Source: Anaerolineales bacterium UBA5797 (GTDB lineage: Bacteria; Chloroflexota; Anaerolineae; Anaerolineales; Villigracilaceae). From it: 64,000 bases of DNA. Shown here piece after piece: positions 59,966 to 64,000 of this stretch. The stretch lies in the NCBI GenBank assembly GCA_002418205.1, contig DIDP01000006.1, positions 69,319 to 133,318 on the forward strand, read 5' to 3'. The position numbers were made by a program, and so were the translations under genes. Numbering within the stretch: position 1 is the first letter of the stretch; each line of letters opens with the position of its first letter. Below the pieces are notes generated by a model. The model made no database searches. It saw only the letters and a program-made list of their open reading frames with translations, and was not told the DNA's origin.

Positions 59966-61318
59966 ATGCTCATTACAAATGCCAGCATCATCACATGGGA
60001 AAACGAGAATCGCATTCTCGAAGATCATGCCATCCTCATCGAGGGTGACCGTATTCGTGAGATCAATACGACCGGCAATCTGAAGACGAAATATCCGAAC
60101 GAAGAACAACTCGACGCGCGCGGTCAATATGTGATGCCGGGCAACATCTGCGCGCACACTCATTTCTACGGAGCGTATGCGCGCGGCATGGCGATCCCTG
60201 GACCCGCGCCAAAAGACTTCCCTGAGATCCTGCAAAAGTTGTGGTGGCCGCTTGATCGGTCACTCGACCCGGAGAGCATCCGGTACTCCGTCCTCCCCTG
60301 CCTCGTGGATGCGATCAAACACGGCACCACGACCCTCTTTGACCATCACGCCTCCCCCAATGCCATCGACGGCTCCCTGGACATCATCGCCGATGAAGTG
60401 GACAGGTCAGGTGTACGCGCGGTGCTGTGCTACGAAGTGACCGACCGCGATGGCGAAGCCAAAACGAAGGCGGGGATCGACGAAAACCTCCGTTTCCTCA
60501 AGCGGATCAAAAAACCGCTTCTCGCCGGGACCTTCGGCTTGCACGCCAGCCTGACGCTTTCCGACTCATCCCTGGATTTGTGCCGCCAGGCCGCGCCCGA
60601 CGATGTTGGCTTCCACGTCCATACCGCCGAACACGAAGCCGATGAATATGACAGCCTAAACAAATCCGGTCTGCGGGTGATCGACCGGCTCAAGAAACAC
60701 AACATTCTCGGACCAAAGACCATCACCGCCCACGGCGTCCACTTCGACGCGCGTGAGATGCAGATCCTGGCTGAGACCGGCACCTGGCTCTCGCACCAGC
60801 CGCGTTCGAACATGAATAACGGCGTCGGCGTGGCGCCCATCGAATCGATGATGCGGGCAGGCATCCGGGTCTGTCTGGGAAACGATGGTTTTTCCAATGC
60901 CATGTGGGAGGAATGGAAGGCGGCATACCTGCTCCACAAAGTCCACCATCGCGACCCGCGCCGCATGGGCGGATACGATGTCCAGCAGATGGCGATCTAC
61001 AACAATGCCGCGCTGGCAAATGTCTTCTTCCCATCTGCAACGATAGGTCAACTTATCCCCGGCGCGTTTGCGGATATTATCTTTGTGGATTATCACCCCA
61101 ACACCCCATTGACCGCAGGCAACCTGCCGTGGCATATTGTCTTCGGTGTTCAGCAGAGCATGGTTACAACGACCATCGTCGCCGGGAAGGTGTTGATGAA
61201 AGATCGCGAACTGCTCACCCTCGACGAAAAAGAGATCGGGGCGAAAGCCCGCGAGATCGCGCCAAAAGTTTGGGAACGCTATCAAAAAGAGGTTGCGTCC
61301 TTCGGCTACGCTGCCTGA
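59966..61318 (+). CDS. ssnA: SsnA-type amidohydrolase/aminohydrolase
   Basis: A 450-residue metal-dependent hydrolase of the cytosine deaminase/AtzA superfamily. Metal ligands are His64 and His66 (ICAHTHFY), VHTAEHEADEY, TAHGVHF and LGNDGFS. The stretches LWWPLDRSLD, FDHHASPNAIDGSL and RSNMNNGVGV are close to E. coli SsnA, whose gene lies near selenium-dependent molybdenum hydroxylases in purine and hydantoin breakdown. Substrate unproven. It starts one base after the NTPase stop. Confidence 0.85.
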   Translation: MLITNASIITWENENRILEDHAILIEGDRIREINTTGNLKTKYPNEEQLDARGQYVMPGNICAHTHFYGAYARGMAIPGPAPKDFPEILQKLWWPLDRSLDPESIRYSVLPCLVDAIKHGTTTLFDHHASPNAIDGSLDIIADEVDRSGVRAVLCYEVTDRDGEAKTKAGIDENLRFLKRIKKPLLAGTFGLHASLTLSDSSLDLCRQAAPDDVGFHVHTAEHEADEYDSLNKSGLRVIDRLKKHNILGPKTITAHGVHFDAREMQILAETGTWLSHQPRSNMNNGVGVAPIESMMRAGIRVCLGNDGFSNAMWEEWKAAYLLHKVHHRDPRRMGGYDVQQMAIYNNAALANVFFPSATIGQLIPGAFADIIFVDYHPNTPLTAGNLPWHIVFGVQQSMVTTTIVAGKVLMKDRELLTLDEKEIGAKAREIAPKVWERYQKEVASFGYAA

Positions 61319-61361
61319 CGAACAGGCGGCTCCGTTCAGGATGCAAATAACAGGAGAATCC

Positions 61362-62045
61362 ATGGAAGAAAAAGCACCATTGTTATTGACGATCGCCGTG
61401 CTGGGCGGCACAGGCAAGGAAGGCAAAGGACTTGCCTATCGCTGGGCAAAGGCTGGTTATAAAATACTGATCGGCTCGCGCACACCCGAAAAAGCCATTA
61501 CAGCCGCATCCGAACTCATGGAAAAACTCGAGGGTTCCTCGTCGCTCGTTGGTGTATCGAACCGCGAGGCTGCGGAACTCGCCGACATCGTCGTGTTGAC
61601 GGTCCCGTACGCCGCGCACCGCGACACATTGGAAGGCGTGAAAGACGTTTTGAAGGGCAAACTGTTCATCGACGTGACATCCCCCATCGTGCCGCCAAAA
61701 GTGACCAAAGTACAGATGCCGCCCGCTGGTTCCGCAACCCAGGAGGCGAGGGAGATCCTCGGCGCGGATGTGCAGATCGCTTCCGCGTTCCAGAATATCT
61801 CTCATGAGCTTTTGTTGAAGGACGAAGACATCGAATGCGATGTTTTGGTCACAGGCACGAGCAAGGAGGCGCGCGCCGAAACAATCAAGCTCATCGATGC
61901 CGCCGGGTTGAAGGGCTGGGACGCAGGTCCGATCGAGAACTCCGTTGTCGTGGAGGGACTCACCAATGTCCTCATCAACATCAACAAGCAGTACGGCTCC
62001 ACCCATGCAGGAATCAAGATCACAGGCGTGAATCGCGACGAGTAA
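61362..62045 (+). CDS. npdG: F420-dependent NADP reductase
   Basis: A 227-residue Rossmann protein. The NADP loop is VLGGTGKEGKGLAYRWAKAG with the following IGSRTPEKA (Ser-Arg for the 2'-phosphate), then VVLTVPYAAHRDTL, VDVTSPIVPP and the end motif TNVLININKQYGSTHAGIKITG. This pattern is that of Fno/NpdG enzymes, which pass hydride between reduced F420 and NADP. ATG at 61362 has AGGAG upstream. CofE follows 32 bases later. Confidence 0.92.
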   Translation: MEEKAPLLLTIAVLGGTGKEGKGLAYRWAKAGYKILIGSRTPEKAITAASELMEKLEGSSSLVGVSNREAAELADIVVLTVPYAAHRDTLEGVKDVLKGKLFIDVTSPIVPPKVTKVQMPPAGSATQEAREILGADVQIASAFQNISHELLLKDEDIECDVLVTGTSKEARAETIKLIDAAGLKGWDAGPIENSVVVEGLTNVLININKQYGSTHAGIKITGVNRDE

Positions 62046-62077
62046 CTCATAGTCACCATCACGTGCATTGGTTTCAC

Positions 62078-62884
62078 ATGCAGCCCCTCACGCTCACACC
62101 GCTGAAAAATATTCCGCTTATCCGCCGAGACGACAACTTGGCGGATATTATTGTCACCTCACTGCGCGATTCAAACATCCAACTCCAGGATGGCGATATC
62201 CTCGTCCTTGCGCAGAAGATCGTCAGCAAAGCCGAAGGGCGGACGGTGGATCTTGCGACCGTAACGCCTTCTCCGCGCGCCCGCGAGCTTGCCGAAGAGA
62301 TCCAAAAGGACGCGCGCCTTATTGAACTCATCCTGCAGGAAAGCAACGAGGTTCTCAGAACTCGTATCGGCACGATCATTGTCGAACACAAGCTGGGGTT
62401 TGTATGCGCAAACGCGGGGATCGACCATTCCAACGTGAATCCGCCATTGCCTCGCACCGAACAGAGCGACAGCGGAGACGAAGCGCCAAACCCCGAAGAT
62501 TGGGTGCTGCTCCTTCCAACGGATCCAGACCGATCGGCGGAAAAGATGCGGACGGACATCGCATCCAAAACGGGAAAGCGGGTCGGCATCCTGATCATCG
62601 ATTCGCACGGACGCGCCTGGCGCAACGGAACGGTCGGCTGCGCGATCGGGATCGCAGGCATGCCCGGGCTTCAAGACCTGCGCGGCACACCCGACCTGTT
62701 CGGCTTTACACTGCGCATCACACAGGTTGGCGTGGCAGACGAACTTGCCGCGGCTGCATCGCTCGTCATGGGGCAGGCGGCGGAAGGTAAGCCGGTCGTG
62801 CACGTGCGTGGATTCCCATACTCATTACGTGATGGATCGCTAAAGGAATTGATCCGCCCGAAGGAACAGGACCTCTTTCGCTGA
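62078..62884 (+). CDS. cofE: Coenzyme F420-0:L-glutamate ligase
   Basis: A 268-residue GTP-dependent enzyme that adds glutamates to F420-0. It opens LTPLKNIPLIRRDDNLADII, then GDILVLAQKIVSKAEGR with metal-binding residues, HKLGFVCANAGIDHSN, LIIDSHGRAWRNGTVGCAIG and LRGTPDLFGFTLRITQVG. In mycobacterial FbiB this domain is fused to a nitroreductase domain. Here that second domain is a separate gene at 63440. The start ATG at 62078 matches the family N-terminus. Confidence 0.93.
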   Translation: MQPLTLTPLKNIPLIRRDDNLADIIVTSLRDSNIQLQDGDILVLAQKIVSKAEGRTVDLATVTPSPRARELAEEIQKDARLIELILQESNEVLRTRIGTIIVEHKLGFVCANAGIDHSNVNPPLPRTEQSDSGDEAPNPEDWVLLLPTDPDRSAEKMRTDIASKTGKRVGILIIDSHGRAWRNGTVGCAIGIAGMPGLQDLRGTPDLFGFTLRITQVGVADELAAAASLVMGQAAEGKPVVHVRGFPYSLRDGSLKELIRPKEQDLFR

Positions 62885-63063
62885 TCTTTAACCCGGATCA
62901 CGGAACATAAAACTTTAACAGTAATCTTATGGTCGTTTGATAAGATGAAGCATGCCGCAGAGATCAAACTGTTGATCGGCTGCACGAACGAAGACGTTCA
63001 AACCAATCGAAACTTCAACAATGAATTGCTGATACTTTTCAGCCCAAACTCTTTCATAGACAC

Positions 63064-63456
63064 ATGAAATTCCCCGAAAAATACCTGGACCTCCTCAAAG
63101 ACGAAACCAAAGCATATCTGTTCCTTGCAACCACCATGCCCGACGGTTCGCCGCAAGTGACGCCGATCTGGTTCAACACCGAAGGCGAATATATTCTCAT
63201 CAACACCAATGAAGGACGCGTGAAGGACAGGAACATGAAGGCCCGTCCCAGGGTGGCAATGGTCATTCAAGACCCTTCAACGCCCTATCGTTATCTTCAG
63301 GTCCGCGGCGAAGTTGCGGAATATACCCGGGAAGGCGCGGATGAGCACATCAACCAGCTATCTTTCAAATACGACAATCGACCCTTCAACCATCGCAAAG
63401 GACAAAGGCGGATCATCTACAAGATCAGGCCGCTTCACTTTGACCAGCACAACTGA
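63064..63456 (+). CDS. PPOX-fold F420-dependent protein
   Basis: A 130-residue split-barrel protein of the pyridoxamine oxidase-like family. The opening FLATTMPDGSPQVTPIWFN, then ILINTNEGRVKDRNMKARPRVAM is typical of F420-binding members. It probably uses reduced F420 to act on an unknown substrate or removes peroxide. Flanking cofE and the nitroreductase support F420 use. The last 17 bases overlap the start of the next gene. Confidence 0.88.
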   Translation: MKFPEKYLDLLKDETKAYLFLATTMPDGSPQVTPIWFNTEGEYILINTNEGRVKDRNMKARPRVAMVIQDPSTPYRYLQVRGEVAEYTREGADEHINQLSFKYDNRPFNHRKGQRRIIYKIRPLHFDQHN

Positions 63457-64000
63457 CCTGCACGATTTTCTACGGACTCGCCGCTCGATCCGCCGCTTCA
63501 AACCGGACCCGGTGCCTGATTCCGTTATCAACGACATCCTCACCACCGCGACCTTCGCCCCATCCGCCCACAACCGTCAGCCGTGGCGGTTTGTCGTCCT
63601 GACGGATACAACCATCAAACAACACCTCTCCGAATCGATGGCGCTGGAATTCCAACGCGACCTCGAACGCGACGGTCTTCCCCCTGAAAAAATTCAAGCA
63701 CAGATCAAACGCTCAAAAGAACGGATCACCTCCGCACCGCTTGCCGTTCTGCTTTGCCTCGACATGAGCGAGATGGACACATACCCCGATGAGAAACGTC
63801 AACATGCAGAACGGACAATGGCTGTCCAATCTGTATCCGCGGCGGGGCTGCAACTCCTGTTCGCCGCGCACGCCGAAGGATTGGGCGGCGTGTGGGCATG
63901 CTGGCCTCTCTTTGCACAGGGAGTGATCCAGGACAGTCTGGAATTACCTGAAACGTGGGAACCGCAGGGGATGTTCTTCGTCGGTTATCCCGATGAGGCT
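63440..64000 (+). CDS. Nitroreductase-family protein, FbiB C-terminal type (cut by window edge)
   Basis: About 187 codons are visible before the end of the window. The TTG start at 63440 begins the standard LHDFLRTRRSIRRFKPDPV opening of FMN nitroreductases, followed by FAPSAHNRQPWRFVV and GLGGVWACWPLF, then LELPETWEPQGMFFVGYPDE. This last part matches the C-terminal domain of FbiB, the dehydro-F420 reductase. It overlaps the PPOX gene by 17 bases, so it belongs to the F420 operon. A general nitroreductase role cannot be excluded. Confidence 0.85.
   Translation, partial: MTSTTDLHDFLRTRRSIRRFKPDPVPDSVINDILTTATFAPSAHNRQPWRFVVLTDTTIKQHLSESMALEFQRDLERDGLPPEKIQAQIKRSKERITSAPLAVLLCLDMSEMDTYPDEKRQHAERTMAVQSVSAAGLQLLFAAHAEGLGGVWACWPLFAQGVIQDSLELPETWEPQGMFFVGYPDEA

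Noticed and set aside
1..64000. tRNA, rRNA, CRISPR, prophage or insertion sequence genes
   Set aside because: I looked for T-loop words, repeated 28-37 base units with spacers, integrase, transposase and phage structural motifs and saw none.

Overview
The window is about 64 kb of dense bacterial chromosome with moderately high GC and no rRNA, tRNA, CRISPR array, transposase or phage gene that I can recognise. The gene set suggests a member of the Chloroflexota, most likely an Anaerolineae-type organism. The pointers are an A2-type caa3 cytochrome oxidase with a CtaA-CtaB fusion, coenzyme F420 genes, a primary sigma factor, GldA/F/G-like ABC exporters, many GT-C and GT4 glycosyltransferases and many leaderless-looking promoters. 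The phylum assignment is an inference from gene content, not from a marker-gene search.

Layout. 1-6.9 kb: a REP-like repeat, a small zinc-finger protein divergent from a GT4 glycosyltransferase, a transmembrane Ser/Thr kinase whose outer part is a solute-binding-protein domain, a decayed glycosyltransferase remnant, and a MoxR ATPase/CoxE-like VWA pair separated by a second REP-like pair. 7-18.5 kb: a receiver protein, an ABC exporter, a chromate transporter, an enoyl-CoA hydratase/thioesterase pair, an MFS exporter, another GT4 enzyme, two membrane proteins (one a calcium-type repeat protein with a cytosolic zinc ribbon), an AlaX editing protein and a calcium-motif membrane protein. 18.5-24 kb: a promoter with a possible attenuator, an ABC exporter operon resembling gliding-motility GldA/F/G plus a DUF4340 protein, then the primary sigma factor. 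24-30 kb: an envelope block (sulfatase/LtaS-like enzyme and three GT-C-type membrane proteins) whose first half is clearly AT-richer than its surroundings. 30-37.3 kb: the aerobic terminal oxidase operon on the minus strand (ctaC, ctaD, fused IV-III, SCO, a cupredoxin-like protein, SURF1, fused CtaA-CtaB). 37.3-50.7 kb: peroxiredoxin, receiver protein, MoeA fused to a substrate-binding domain, guaB divergent from purB-purA, several metabolic genes, a KimA-like K+ transporter and a second moeA. 50.7-56.7 kb: UbiA-like protein, aminotransferase, DinB-like protein, SDR, proline dehydrogenase and a beta-lactamase-fold wall protein. 56.7-64 kb: a coiled-coil zinc-ribbon protein overlapping a membrane NACHT-like NTPase with HEAT repeats, an SsnA-type aminohydrolase, and an F420 group (F420:NADP reductase, CofE, a PPOX-fold protein and a nitroreductase cut by the window edge).

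Three signals run through the window and are not captured by single genes. (1) Heptanucleotide tandem repeats (period exactly 7) occur at four places. One adds 21 codons in frame inside the moeA fusion gene, one lies in the second moeA, and one carries the purB stop and the purA ribosome site and start codon. (2) Eight genes have a TATAAT-like box only 6-8 bases before their ATG, so their transcripts should start at or next to the start codon. (3) Paired palindromic REP-like units occur at two sites.

Working together, the genes describe an aerobically respiring cell with a copper-dependent oxidase and its own heme A and copper assembly factors, an elaborate glycosylated envelope, F420 redox chemistry, and accessory factors for molybdenum hydroxylases (two MoeA proteins, a CoxD/CoxE-like pair, SsnA). 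No molybdenum hydroxylase is present in the window itself.
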